Counted from the first letter of the stretch, positions 26,387-35,625 are shown. The stretch: DNA of 64,000 nucleotides from Haloprofundus salinisoli (GCF_020097815.1 NZ_CP083664.1:292277-356276), one strand, 5' to 3'. Notes: generated from the sequence alone by a model not told the origin. Numbers and translations: made by a program.

Positions 26387-27520
26387 TTACGAGTCGTAAG
26401 CGTCCTGTGCGAGGCGATGGAATTTGTGGACGGTATGTTCGTTAGGGCCGAGCTGCGCTTGCGCGAGCGCACCCGTCTTCAACCCATCCCACTGCCGCTC
26501 GACCAGTTCGAAGTCCTCTTCTTGGAGTTGGCGACTCGTCCGGATGAACTCACGTTCCTCTTCGGAGAGGTCGCTGTCGCGGAAGTAGTAATCAGCGATA
26601 AGCTGGAAGCGGTCAGTATCGATGGGGTCGATGATGTAAGTACCGTAGCCGTCAGCGGTGCCGTACATGTTCACTGTGAAATTCGGCCAGAGGTAGTGGA
26701 ACTGTGCCTCGTGCTCGTCGTGGATACGCATCTCGTCTTCGACGTCCTCTTCGTGAGTGTAGTGAAGTACCCAATGGTAGTCGTTGACTTCAAGTTCCGA
26801 CTCGTCCAACGAGATGCCTTTGATCCAGTCTTGATGGTTCGCTTGGCAGTGGTCGCACTCGGAGTAGTTGCTTGCAAACACCTTCCAATTACACTCGACC
26901 TCCGAGACGATGCGACAAGCGTGTTCGTACTCGCCGAGCGGAAGCGCCTCCAGTCGGTCTTTCATCACGCCGGCCTGTTCGGACAACGGCATCGGGTCGT
27001 CGGCCAGATTCACGAAGACGAGCGGTCCGATGCTGTCCACGTGGACGTCGTTCAATCCGTTCTCCGTACAATCGAACTCTTGTACGTCTTCATCGTCAAG
27101 GTCTGGATTCAGGCTCGCCTCCTCGAAGCTCTTAGGGGTACTCTGGAGTTTGCCCTCCAGGTCGTAGGTCCAAAGGTGGTACGGACACCGGATTCGATTC
27201 GCCTCCTCCGGCTTGGTCATTGGCGTATCTTCCACCATCTTCGACCCCCGGTGAGCGCAGACGTTGTCGAATGCTTTGATCTCACCGTCGTGGCCTCGGA
27301 CGATAATCAGTTGGCGGTTGCCGACATTCCTAGTGAAGAACTGTCCTGGCTCGGAGATGCTATTTGCGTGACCTGCGTAGATCCAGTACTGGCTGAACAC
27401 CTTCTCCTTCTCCATCTCGAAAACTTCGGGGTCGGTGAAGTATTTCGCAGGTAGTGCGTTCGATCTATCCGTGATGTCAGCACTCACTTCCTGAGTTTGT
27501 GAGTCGTTCCACTGTGTCAT
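26387..27520 (-). CDS. Rieske non-heme iron oxygenase, probable glycine betaine monooxygenase
   Basis: 377 aa aromatic-ring-hydroxylating-type oxygenase subunit of the GbcA/choline monooxygenase-like branch. Rieske ligands C88-x-H90 (NVCAHRG) and C112-x2-H115 (RCPYHLWTYD); mononuclear iron site H224 and H229 in NYSECDHCQANH plus a later acidic residue. It would demethylate glycine betaine to dimethylglycine, releasing formaldehyde; the substrate is inferred from the dimethylglycine/sarcosine dehydrogenases, folate genes and BCCT transporter that follow. No GbcB-like reductase is encoded in the window, so electrons must come from elsewhere. Related substrates (carnitine, proline betaine, choline) are possible. 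Confidence 0.88.
   Translation of the reverse strand: MTQWNDSQTQEVSADITDRSNALPAKYFTDPEVFEMEKEKVFSQYWIYAGHANSISEPGQFFTRNVGNRQLIIVRGHDGEIKAFDNVCAHRGSKMVEDTPMTKPEEANRIRCPYHLWTYDLEGKLQSTPKSFEEASLNPDLDDEDVQEFDCTENGLNDVHVDSIGPLVFVNLADDPMPLSEQAGVMKDRLEALPLGEYEHACRIVSEVECNWKVFASNYSECDHCQANHQDWIKGISLDESELEVNDYHWVLHYTHEEDVEDEMRIHDEHEAQFHYLWPNFTVNMYGTADGYGTYIIDPIDTDRFQLIADYYFRDSDLSEEEREFIRTSRQLQEEDFELVERQWDGLKTGALAQAQLGPNEHTVHKFHRLAQDAYDS
26388..27041. repeat. Tandem duplicated block, copy B
   Basis: Partner of 24710-25363. All differences between the blocks are silent: both encode the same catalytic domain from VDSIGPLV to the stop. Confidence 0.9.
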
Positions 27521-27558
27521 ACGATAACATCAATACAACCGTCCCTCAAAGCCGTTCA

Positions 27559-27587
27559 CCAGTGATATTCCACATAGATATATACAC
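27559..27587 (-). promoter_or_regulatory. TATA box and CCAGTGATAT element of the intact oxygenase gene
   Basis: Minus-strand TGTATATATCTATG (about 27574-27587) is a strong TATA candidate. The decamer ATATCACTGG (plus CCAGTGATAT at 27559-27568) follows it and lies 39 bp before the start codon, the same place as in the Rieske-less copy. This position near the expected transcription start would suit a repressor site. Confidence 0.5.
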
Positions 27588-27676
27588 CCCGTCATTTGTG
27601 TCAATTCGCGAGAATTCACAGTCCGTCAACCGAGGGGGTGGCTCTCGATCAAGAACAAACCGACCGGAGCTAATCA

Positions 27677-28774
27677 TCAGTGCATCGGCGCAACGCTCCC
27701 TCGAACCCGATTGGCAATTTCGTCGCGGCTGGGGGGATGTTCAGGCTTTTCGGCTCCGTAGACTCGCTTCACGACTAGGTCGAGGAGGTTCAATTTCTCC
27801 AGAAGCTCGCGGGTTTGACCCTGGTCGAGTCCCAGTTGTCGTTGCACGTCGTAGAGTGTCATCGATGACTGAACCGCGTCTATTAACTCCTCGAGTTCAA
27901 CATCATTCGGCAGTCCAATCCCGTCGGCGATGAGTGGCTTTTGAAGTTCTCCTTCGTCTGTCTCGTCGGGTCCTATCGACTCAAGTGAGGGTTCTTTCTC
28001 GACAGTCGGTGCTTCAACGTACTGATGCTCGCCCCTCGTTGTGGACGTCTCGCTGCTCTCGGTCGACGATCGGTCGTCTTCAGACCGACTCTCGAATTTG
28101 TCGCTGGTGTCGTACGTGGTCGGCTGATGGACACCGGCGTCTATCATGTACCGACGGACAGTTTCGGACGCGACGTCCATCTCGAGGGCGTCCGCCATCG
28201 CGGTGAATGTGTCGAACGAGTCGTAAAGACACTGTAAGTACTCGGTGTCCTCATACGGAGGAACGTCTTCGTTCCGCGTGTCCGCGAGTATATGTTCGAT
28301 ATCGGTCGCCGGAGCAGACTCTGATTCGGTGTTCGACCCCGGACTCGTCGCATTCGAGTCGTCTCCGCCGACCTTACTCTTGTCTTCGGACGATGAACTG
28401 GGGGATGCCTCGACGTTGAAGCCGAGAGTGAATCCGATAAGTACGGTACCGTTCGCCGTCACGACAGCCTCTGTTCGGTCCACTAACACGTTTTCCGGCG
28501 TGTGCTCCTCCAGCGCCGGAACTACTGCCGGCGAAAACTCGACCTGAACGCCGCCGTCATCACGAAGCGTCGCCGCCTCCGGTGCGGTATCGTCGTTCCT
28601 CCGATTGGTCGAAGAGCCGGCCAATGGTAACTCGACATCTACCTCGACGGAGGCAACCGCCTGGTCATTCAGGGAGTCTCTGACTTCCACGTCGACGCGG
28701 TGGACCGACCCCCCTGCCGCCTCGTACCGTTCGATGATTTGCGAGAGGTTATCAATCGTGTCACTTACTCCCAT
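27677..28774 (-). CDS. Haloarchaeal protein with two putative HTH segments
   Basis: 365 aa, acidic, low-complexity middle. Residues 1-60 start MGVSDTIDNLSQIIERYEAAGG and a repeating beta-rich part (VHRVDVEVRDS, ASVEVDVELPL) like the small haloarchaeal domains that precede regulators. Two helix-turn-helix-like segments: DTFTAMADALEMDVASETVRRYM near 195 and SSMTLYDVQRQLGLDQGQTRELL near 305. Ser/Asp-rich linkers (SSSSEDKSK, SEDDRSSTES) separate them. It lies between the oxygenase and dehydrogenase genes and is divergent from the latter, so it could be the local regulator. I know no named family for it. Confidence 0.7.
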   Translation of the reverse strand: MGVSDTIDNLSQIIERYEAAGGSVHRVDVEVRDSLNDQAVASVEVDVELPLAGSSTNRRNDDTAPEAATLRDDGGVQVEFSPAVVPALEEHTPENVLVDRTEAVVTANGTVLIGFTLGFNVEASPSSSSEDKSKVGGDDSNATSPGSNTESESAPATDIEHILADTRNEDVPPYEDTEYLQCLYDSFDTFTAMADALEMDVASETVRRYMIDAGVHQPTTYDTSDKFESRSEDDRSSTESSETSTTRGEHQYVEAPTVEKEPSLESIGPDETDEGELQKPLIADGIGLPNDVELEELIDAVQSSMTLYDVQRQLGLDQGQTRELLEKLNLLDLVVKRVYGAEKPEHPPSRDEIANRVRGSVAPMH

Positions 28775-29150
28775 ATCACTACCCGGCCACCAGACGGCAT
28801 AAGAATACGTGAGGAATAGTTCACCTATTCATAAGGAAGCTACCACAACCCCGATTCGGGCGGGAACTCTCACGCTCCATTAAATTTGACCACAAAGGTA
28901 CTTATCACCAGCTGTCACGAGAGTATCTCTTCGGAGCAGACCAGCATGTATACGGATCGGGGGATCGTCTCCTTCGAGGGGGCGACTGACGAAGCAATGC
29001 GCCGCATCGCCGAGGAAGGTTCCGTTCCACGTTCGAATAACAATGATATCACTGTTATTCTCCCGAAACTCTACTCATCAGCATATTGGATAGTTGTTGG
29101 CGATTTCTCGCTGAACGATAACTATATCTGTCCGTCCTGGGGATAGGACA
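28775..29150. other. Divergent regulatory region before the first dehydrogenase
   Basis: 376 bp between divergent starts. It holds a 24-bp near-palindrome (29036-29059) and a TATA-like AACTATATC at about 29119-29127, roughly 28 bp before the dehydrogenase start, which predicts a leaderless transcript. An 86-codon frame covers part of it but looks non-coding. Confidence 0.5.
29036..29059 (+). promoter_or_regulatory. Near-perfect 24-bp palindrome upstream of the dehydrogenase
   Basis: Left arm AATAACAATGAT, right arm ATCACTGTTATT; one mismatch over 12 bp. It lies about 60 bp upstream of the TATA-like element, an activator-like position. It includes the reverse complement of CAGTGATAT, shared with both oxygenase promoters. 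A related perfect 16-bp core, ACAATGATATCATTGT, occurs at 40855-40870. Confidence 0.6.
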
Positions 29151-31757
29151 ATGTCAGTTATGAACACGCACGACAGCTTGCCGACCGAAGCGGATACCGT
29201 TGTCGTCGGTGCTGGTATCGTCGGGTGTAGTACGGCGTATCACCTTACCGAGCTGGGTCGCGACGACGTGGTCGTCGTTGACCAGGGTCCTCTCCCGACG
29301 ACCGGCGGCTCGTCCAGCCACGCCCCCGGTATCATGTTTCAGACGACCGAGGAGAAGGTCCTTACCAAGTTCGCAATGTACAGTCGTGAACTCTACTCAC
29401 AGTTCGAGGATGATGACGGGAAGCCGCTGTACAACGAAGTTGGCGGAATCGAGGTTGCGCGTTCGGACGAACGGATGGACTTCCTGCAGCGCCGCGTGGA
29501 GTGGGGGAAATCGTGGGGGCTCCCGAACCCTCAGCTCCTCTCGCCCGAAGAGGTGGAGGAGAAACTCCCGCTCGTCGACAGCGACGTGATAAAAGGAGGG
29601 TACTACTCGCCCACCGACGGGCAGGTCTCAGGAGTAAAGGCGTGTGCTGCGCTCGCAGAAGCAGCGATGGAACAGGGAGCGACGTTCGTTCCTCATACGA
29701 GGACCAAGAATGTGTCCGTCGAGGGCGGCGAGGTACGCTCGGTCGTCACCGAGAACGGCGAGATCGAGTGCAACGAAGTCGTCATCGCGACGAACATCTG
29801 GGCACGTCAGCTCGGAGAGAAACTAGGCGTTCACCTGCCGGTGACGCCGGTCGAACACCAATACACGATAACCGAGTCGCTCGAAGAGCTCGCGGAGAGT
29901 CGGGAAGACGTCAGCGACCACCCGGTCTACGAAAACTACCGAGACGTCTCCGGGGAGAAAGCCGACAGACTTCTCGTCGGTCCCGACCGACCCATTCTCC
30001 GCGACCAGGACAACGCGATGTACTTCCGGACGCACGGGGACGCCTACGGACTTGGGTCGTACAACCACGAGCCCCTCGTCCCGGACCCACAGGAACTCGG
30101 CGGCAACGACGAAGGCGGCGAGCAGGGGTCGATCCACGAGTTCTCCGAGTACCACATGAATAACCCGACTCACCCTGACCGCCCGGACAAAGCTCCCCGG
30201 CAGGCGAGTGACGAACTGCTGCCCGCGACAGAGGGGAAGGCGCTCGAACACAAGTACAACGGAATGTTCGCGGAGTCGCCGAACGGACTCCCCGTGATGG
30301 GGCCGGTAGAGGAGTACGACGGGCTCTGGTCTGCGGCTGCGATCTGGGTAACTCACGCCGGCGGTGCGGGGAAAGCGCTCGCCGAGTGGATGGAGAACGG
30401 TGTCCCGCGCCTTCCCGAAGGGCCAATCGACCTGCGTCACTGCGATGTCAACCGCTTCCAGCCCCATGAGGGGAGCTGGGACTTCGCCCGGGACATCGGT
30501 GGCGAGGAGTACCGTATCGTCTACAATATCGTCCACCCGAAGTGGACCTGGACCGACCACCAGCGTGACATCCGCCGTAGCTCGGTCTACCACAAGCTCC
30601 AGGAACTCGACGCCGAACTCTGGGCGGAGGCGGGCTGGGAGGAGGCTCACTGGTTCGACTCTAACGCCGACCTGCTAGCGCAGTATGGCGACCAAGTCCC
30701 TGACCGGGACAACTGGGAGGCGAAGTACTGGTCGCCCATCGAGGGCGCAGAGGCCCTGCACGTGCGCAATGCGGTCGGGCTCCACGACATGACCTCCTTC
30801 AACAAGATGGAGATTAGCGGGACGGGGGCCGGCGAGTTCGTCCAGTACCTCTGTACGAACGACATGGACATCGACGTCGGACAGGTCCGATACACGCTCA
30901 TGTGTAACGAAGAGGGCGGCGTACGTGCGGATATCACCGTCACGCGCGTTGACGACGACCGGTACCTAGTGCTCACAACCGGACGTGAAGTCGGGCAGAA
31001 CCACCTGGCGTGGATTCGCCAGCACGCACCCGACGGCGTCGTCGTCCGCGATGTGACATCAACGCTCTCGTCGTTCGTCCTCACGGGTCCGAACGCTCGA
31101 AAGGTACTCCGGAAGGTTACCCGAGCAGACCTCACGAACGACGCGTTCCCCTACTTCTCGTCGCAGCAGCTGTTCGTCGAAAACGTCCCGGTCACCGCAT
31201 TGCGCGTCTCCTACGCCGGTGAACTCGGCTGGGAGTTGTACACCCCCGCCGAATACGGCGAACAGCTCTGGGAGATTCTCTGGGAGGCTGGACAGGAGTA
31301 CGACCTTAGGCCGTATGGTAACGGAGCTCTCGACTCTCTGCGTATCGAGAAAGGGTTCCGCCTGTGGGGTGAGGACCTCCACACCGAGCACAACCCGTAC
31401 GAGGCCGGACTCGGCTTCGCCGTCGACCTAGAGACCGAGTTCATCGGCAAGGAGGCCGTCGTCGAGGCCGCCGACGGCGACCGAATCCGCCACGAGGTCA
31501 CCTGCTTGACGCTCGACGACGAGGAGGCAGTTGTCTTCTCCGACCGTCCCGTTCTCGACGGAGATGAGACGCTCGGCTACGTCCACAGCGCAGAGTACGG
31601 CTACACGGTCGGTGCTTGTATCGCCTATGCGTATCTCCCGCCCGAGTACGCCGAACCGGGAACCGACGTGGAAATTCTCCATGAGGGCGAGCGCTACAGC
31701 GCGACGGTTCGCGAGGAGCCGCTCTTCGACCCTGAACGCGAACGCGTACGCTCGTAA
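29151..31757 (+). CDS. Dimethylglycine/sarcosine dehydrogenase-like FAD + GcvT protein, copy 1
   Basis: Oxidatively demethylates N-methylglycines and passes the methyl carbon to tetrahydrofolate as 5,10-methylene-THF. 868 aa. N-terminal DAO-type FAD domain (DTVVVGAGIVGCSTAYHL, residues 16-33), a conserved His near 57 in GGSSSHAPG at the place where FAD is covalently bound in the mammalian enzymes, and a C-terminal GcvT-type domain from about 480 (VGLHDMTSFNKMEISG, RYTLMCNEEGGVRADI, GELGWELYTP, KGFRLWGEDL). About 60% alike by eye to copy 2 at 33042-35591. Which copy prefers dimethylglycine and which sarcosine cannot be told. Confidence 0.9.
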   Translation: MSVMNTHDSLPTEADTVVVGAGIVGCSTAYHLTELGRDDVVVVDQGPLPTTGGSSSHAPGIMFQTTEEKVLTKFAMYSRELYSQFEDDDGKPLYNEVGGIEVARSDERMDFLQRRVEWGKSWGLPNPQLLSPEEVEEKLPLVDSDVIKGGYYSPTDGQVSGVKACAALAEAAMEQGATFVPHTRTKNVSVEGGEVRSVVTENGEIECNEVVIATNIWARQLGEKLGVHLPVTPVEHQYTITESLEELAESREDVSDHPVYENYRDVSGEKADRLLVGPDRPILRDQDNAMYFRTHGDAYGLGSYNHEPLVPDPQELGGNDEGGEQGSIHEFSEYHMNNPTHPDRPDKAPRQASDELLPATEGKALEHKYNGMFAESPNGLPVMGPVEEYDGLWSAAAIWVTHAGGAGKALAEWMENGVPRLPEGPIDLRHCDVNRFQPHEGSWDFARDIGGEEYRIVYNIVHPKWTWTDHQRDIRRSSVYHKLQELDAELWAEAGWEEAHWFDSNADLLAQYGDQVPDRDNWEAKYWSPIEGAEALHVRNAVGLHDMTSFNKMEISGTGAGEFVQYLCTNDMDIDVGQVRYTLMCNEEGGVRADITVTRVDDDRYLVLTTGREVGQNHLAWIRQHAPDGVVVRDVTSTLSSFVLTGPNARKVLRKVTRADLTNDAFPYFSSQQLFVENVPVTALRVSYAGELGWELYTPAEYGEQLWEILWEAGQEYDLRPYGNGALDSLRIEKGFRLWGEDLHTEHNPYEAGLGFAVDLETEFIGKEAVVEAADGDRIRHEVTCLTLDDEEAVVFSDRPVLDGDETLGYVHSAEYGYTVGACIAYAYLPPEYAEPGTDVEILHEGERYSATVREEPLFDPERERVRS

Positions 31758-31969
31758 CCTGCCAAACCTCTTTTTGCTCCCAAGTTCGCAAACCGTGTTC
31801 TCGCTCGTCGTCATAGCGAATTGTCGAATTGAGCTTAGCCCGAGGTTTCATTATCAAAGTTGGAAAGTTCTACAGTGACGGCTCAAACCGCCGTCTGAAC
31901 CGTCCCTGTCGGCCCGTGATCACTTCAACGCACGAATTGGGGTCTGACGACGGAGAGGACGAGCATACC

Positions 31970-32866
31970 ATGATACAGATAATCGACGGTAACGAGGTCG
32001 CAGGTCGCATCAGGTCTGAACTGGAGACGTGTCTCGACACACTCGAACGCAACGGCGTCGTTCCGGGGCTAGCGACGGTCCTGATGAGCGATGACGGGGC
32101 AAGCGAGACGTACGTATCGATGAAGCGCCGAGCCTGTGACGAGCTCGGCATTGAGAGCTTCCACTACGACGTTGACCCAGGCGCCCCAGCCGACGTACTT
32201 CTCGAACGGCTCGACGAACTGAACTCTGATTCTGCCATCAATGGCGTTCTCGTCCAGTTACCACTTCCGGACCACGTTGAGGAACAGCGCGTACTCGAAC
32301 GCCTCGACCCGCTGAAGGACGTCGACGGGTTTCACCCAGAAAACGTCGGACGACTGGTCACCGGCACTCCCCGATTCAAGCCTTGTACGCCGCACGGCGT
32401 TCAGCGCCTGCTCGCCGCCGCAGACGTCGACACCGAAGGCAAGGACGTCGTCGTGGTCGGCCGGTCGAACATCGTCGGCAAACCGATGGCGAACCTGCTC
32501 CTCCAGCGTTCGAAGTTAGGGAACGCGACGGTGACGGTCTGCCACTCGCGGACGAACGATCTCGCTGAAAAGACGCGCGGCGCCGATGTCGTCGTCGCGG
32601 CGGCCGGCGTTCCCGAACTGATAGACGGTTCGATGCTCACCGATGGAACGACGGTCATCGATGTCGGCGTGAACCGCGTTGAGGCGGACACCGAGAAAGG
32701 GTACGAACTCGTCGGCGATGTCGAGTTTGAATCCGCCAAATCGAGAGCCGACGCGATAACCCCAGTTCCGGGAGGTGTCGGACCTCTCACGATTACGATG
32801 CTCCTCTACAATACGGTCAAAGCGGCGAGCCTCCAGGAGAACGTCCCGGTCTCGCTCCCTGAGTAG
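31970..32866 (+). CDS. folD: Methylenetetrahydrofolate dehydrogenase/cyclohydrolase
   Basis: Oxidises 5,10-methylene-THF and opens it to 10-formyl-THF. 298 aa. Catalytic Lys and neighbours in YVSMKRRACDELGIE (near residue 50), GVLVQLPLP, LKDVDGFHPENVGRL, PCTPHGVQRLL, VVVVGRSNIVGKPMANLL (Rossmann part), and the C-terminal ITPVPGGVGPLTI. The start at 31970 (MIQIIDGNEVA) is chosen because the canonical FolD N-terminus begins there. It lies between the two methylglycine dehydrogenases and would process the methylene-THF they make. Confidence 0.95.
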   Translation: MIQIIDGNEVAGRIRSELETCLDTLERNGVVPGLATVLMSDDGASETYVSMKRRACDELGIESFHYDVDPGAPADVLLERLDELNSDSAINGVLVQLPLPDHVEEQRVLERLDPLKDVDGFHPENVGRLVTGTPRFKPCTPHGVQRLLAAADVDTEGKDVVVVGRSNIVGKPMANLLLQRSKLGNATVTVCHSRTNDLAEKTRGADVVVAAAGVPELIDGSMLTDGTTVIDVGVNRVEADTEKGYELVGDVEFESAKSRADAITPVPGGVGPLTITMLLYNTVKAASLQENVPVSLPE

Positions 32867-33041
32867 TCGACGCGCCGACGGTATACTCGGGTAGCATATC
32901 ACCCACTCACAGAAACACTCGGCATCCTATCACGTTGTGGATTCAACGCCGTCCATCTCGTGTCGACAGACGTTCACCCCGTACGTCGACTTAAATGACC
33001 GGTGGACTTATGCGACAGACTGTGTCACAGGTATGTGTCAC

Positions 33042-35591
33042 ATGAGCACAGAGACTCTCCCGTCGCGAGCCGACACGGTGATCGTCGGCGCCGGGGCCGT
33101 CGGGTGCAGCGTCGCGTACCACCTGACCGAACTCGGCGCCGACGACGTGATCGTCGTTGACCAAGGACCGCTCCCGGTCACGGGCGGTTCGTCGACGCAC
33201 GCGCCGGGAATTATGTTTCAGACGTCTCCTTCGAAGATTCAGACCAAGACCGCTCACTACACGAGTCGACTGCTCGACGACGCGGGCGTCTACACGGAGG
33301 TCGGCGGCATCGAACTCGCGCGGTCGGAAGCCCGGATGGACTTCCTCCAGCGACGCGTCGAGTGGGCGACGTCATACGGCTTGCCGGAACCACAACTCCT
33401 CGAACCGGCGGAAGTCGCCGAGAGGCTTCCCTTGGTCGACGAAGACCGGATTCTGGGTGGTTACTACTCACCGACCGATGGACAGGTCGCGGGTACCGAC
33501 GCGCTCCAGTGGTACATTGAGTCTTCGCCAGCCCGGTTCTTCGGCCACACGGAACTGACGGACATCGAGGTCGACGGTGGCGAAGTTCAAGCCGTTGTCA
33601 CCGACCGGGGCCGCATCGAGTGTAACCGGTGCGTCCTCGCAACGAACAACTGGGCGTACCAAACCGGTCAGTTGGCCGGCCTCGAGTTACCGATAACGCC
33701 CGTCGAGCACCAGTACGTCGTTACCGAACCACTCGACGTACTCCGAGACGGGGGAGCCGTCGGCTCCGCCACTAATGATCTTGAGGTGCCCGGCGACCGC
33801 CGTCTCACCGAGCTCATGGCTCAGCCCCCGGACCGGCCGGTCGGGCGCGACCAAGATAACTCGCTGTACTTCCGCACCCACGGTGACGGCTACGGACTCG
33901 GGTCGTACAACCACGAACCGCTGGTCGTCGACCCAGAGGAGATGGGGAAGAACGACGAGGAGAGTCAGGCGTCGGTCCACAGCTTCACAGAGAAGCACTG
34001 GACGGAGCCGACGCATCCGAACCGAGAGAAATCGGCCCAGCAAGCGTTCGACGAGCTCCTCCCGGTGACTCAGGGAAAGGAGTTCCGCGTGACCGAAAAC
34101 GGCATCTTCGTCTACACGCCGGACGGGATGCCAGTGCTCGGCGAGACGGCCGCGGTCGACGGTCTCTGGACCGGTCTGGCCATCTGGTGGACTCACTCCG
34201 GTGGTTACGGCCGGATTCTGGCTGAGTGGATGGAGAACGGTGTTCCGCGACTCCCCTCGGGACCGGTCGACACGAGCGGAATCCACGTCAATCGGTTCGA
34301 ACCGCACGCGGGGGGCAAGGACTACTTCACAGACCGCGGCGGCCTGCGGTACCAGCAAGTGTACAGTATCGTCGAACCGCGGTGGCAACCCGACGACCAC
34401 CGCGGCCTACGGGTGAGTCCGTTCTACCACCACCAGCGGGAACTCGGAGCTGAGTTCTTCCAAAGCGGCGGTTGGGAGGTACCGCAGTGGTACGAACACA
34501 ACACGGATCTCCTCTCAAAGTACGGTGAACAGATTCCAGAACAAGAGGGTTGGCAGGCCGTCAACCGCTCGCCGATAACGGGCGCCGAACACCTACATAC
34601 CCGGGATAACGTCTCCATGTTCGATATGACCACGTTCAGCTCGATACGGGTTGCGGGCGCGAACGCCGGCGAGTTCCTCCAGCAGTACTGTACCAACGAC
34701 ATGGAACTTGACGTCGGTCAGGTGCGGTACACGACGATGCTGAACCACGGCGGGGCGATTCTCGCCGACCTCACCGTCGCCCGTCTCGACGAGGACGAGT
34801 ACATGGTGACGACCGGCGGTGGTAACTCGCCGGGGATCCACGGGTCGTGGCTCAAAAAACACGCCCCAGAGACCGTCTCTGTGACAGTCGAAGAGTCCGC
34901 GAAGTGTACCGTCGGCCTCTGGGGCCCGAACTCGCGGCTCCTGCTCCAGCGCGTCACCGACGCGGACGTCTCCAACGCCGGGTTCCCGTACTTCAGCTGC
35001 AAGCGAATCTACGTCGGAGACGTACCGGTTGTCGCGCTTCGGGTCTCGTACGTCGGTGAACTCGGCTGGGAACTGTGGGCTCCGTCGGAGTACGGCCAGA
35101 AGCTCTGGCGCACACTCTGGGAGGCTGGCCGCGACCTCGACGTCAGGCCCATGGGCGCGGGCGCGCTCGAGTCGATGCGCTTGGAGAAGGGGTTCCGACT
35201 CTGGGGGACGGACATCGACACGGACGTCGACCCCCTCAGCGCTGGACTTCCGTTTGCGGTCGACTTCGACACAGAGTTCGTCGGCAAAGAGGCGCTCGTC
35301 GAGATCAAGGAGAATGGCGTCGACAACCGCATCGTTCCCCTGACACTCGACGAATCGACGGACGTCCTTTCGAGCGGTCGCCCAGTCCGCGTAAACGAGG
35401 AGGTCGGCGGATACGTACAGGCCGCCGACTACGGCTACAGCGTCGGAGAGTCGATAGCGTACACCTACTTACCGAGCGAACACGCCGAACCAGGGACCGC
35501 CGTTCAGATAACGTGCGAGGGCGAGACGTACGATGCGACCGTTCGCGATGAACCGCTCTTCGATCCCGGCCGCGAGAAAATTATCCGATGA
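33042..35591 (+). CDS. Dimethylglycine/sarcosine dehydrogenase-like FAD + GcvT protein, copy 2
   Basis: 849 aa from the ATG at 33042. Same plan as copy 1: FAD-binding DTVIVGAGAVGCSVAYHL (11-28), His53 in GGSSTHAPG, SPTDGQVAGTDAL, HQYVVTEPLD, and GcvT domain (VSMFDMTTFSSIRVAG, RYTTMLNHGGAILADL, GELGWELWAPSEYG, EKGFRLWGTDI). The two copies have diverged throughout, unlike the oxygenase pair, so they are probably different activities in the same route (dimethylglycine to sarcosine, sarcosine to glycine). It is followed after 34 bp by the ammonia-lyase gene. Confidence 0.9.
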   Translation: MSTETLPSRADTVIVGAGAVGCSVAYHLTELGADDVIVVDQGPLPVTGGSSTHAPGIMFQTSPSKIQTKTAHYTSRLLDDAGVYTEVGGIELARSEARMDFLQRRVEWATSYGLPEPQLLEPAEVAERLPLVDEDRILGGYYSPTDGQVAGTDALQWYIESSPARFFGHTELTDIEVDGGEVQAVVTDRGRIECNRCVLATNNWAYQTGQLAGLELPITPVEHQYVVTEPLDVLRDGGAVGSATNDLEVPGDRRLTELMAQPPDRPVGRDQDNSLYFRTHGDGYGLGSYNHEPLVVDPEEMGKNDEESQASVHSFTEKHWTEPTHPNREKSAQQAFDELLPVTQGKEFRVTENGIFVYTPDGMPVLGETAAVDGLWTGLAIWWTHSGGYGRILAEWMENGVPRLPSGPVDTSGIHVNRFEPHAGGKDYFTDRGGLRYQQVYSIVEPRWQPDDHRGLRVSPFYHHQRELGAEFFQSGGWEVPQWYEHNTDLLSKYGEQIPEQEGWQAVNRSPITGAEHLHTRDNVSMFDMTTFSSIRVAGANAGEFLQQYCTNDMELDVGQVRYTTMLNHGGAILADLTVARLDEDEYMVTTGGGNSPGIHGSWLKKHAPETVSVTVEESAKCTVGLWGPNSRLLLQRVTDADVSNAGFPYFSCKRIYVGDVPVVALRVSYVGELGWELWAPSEYGQKLWRTLWEAGRDLDVRPMGAGALESMRLEKGFRLWGTDIDTDVDPLSAGLPFAVDFDTEFVGKEALVEIKENGVDNRIVPLTLDESTDVLSSGRPVRVNEEVGGYVQAADYGYSVGESIAYTYLPSEHAEPGTAVQITCEGETYDATVRDEPLFDPGREKIIR

Positions 35592-35625
35592 ACAGCGGCG
35601 ACGAGCGAACACACTATCCAAACTC

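Noticed and set aside
28886..29146. 86-codon frame ending just before the first dehydrogenase
   Set aside because: It runs over the palindrome and the TATA-like element and shows no conserved pattern; the short NDITVI likeness to a frame at 40851 comes from the shared palindrome.
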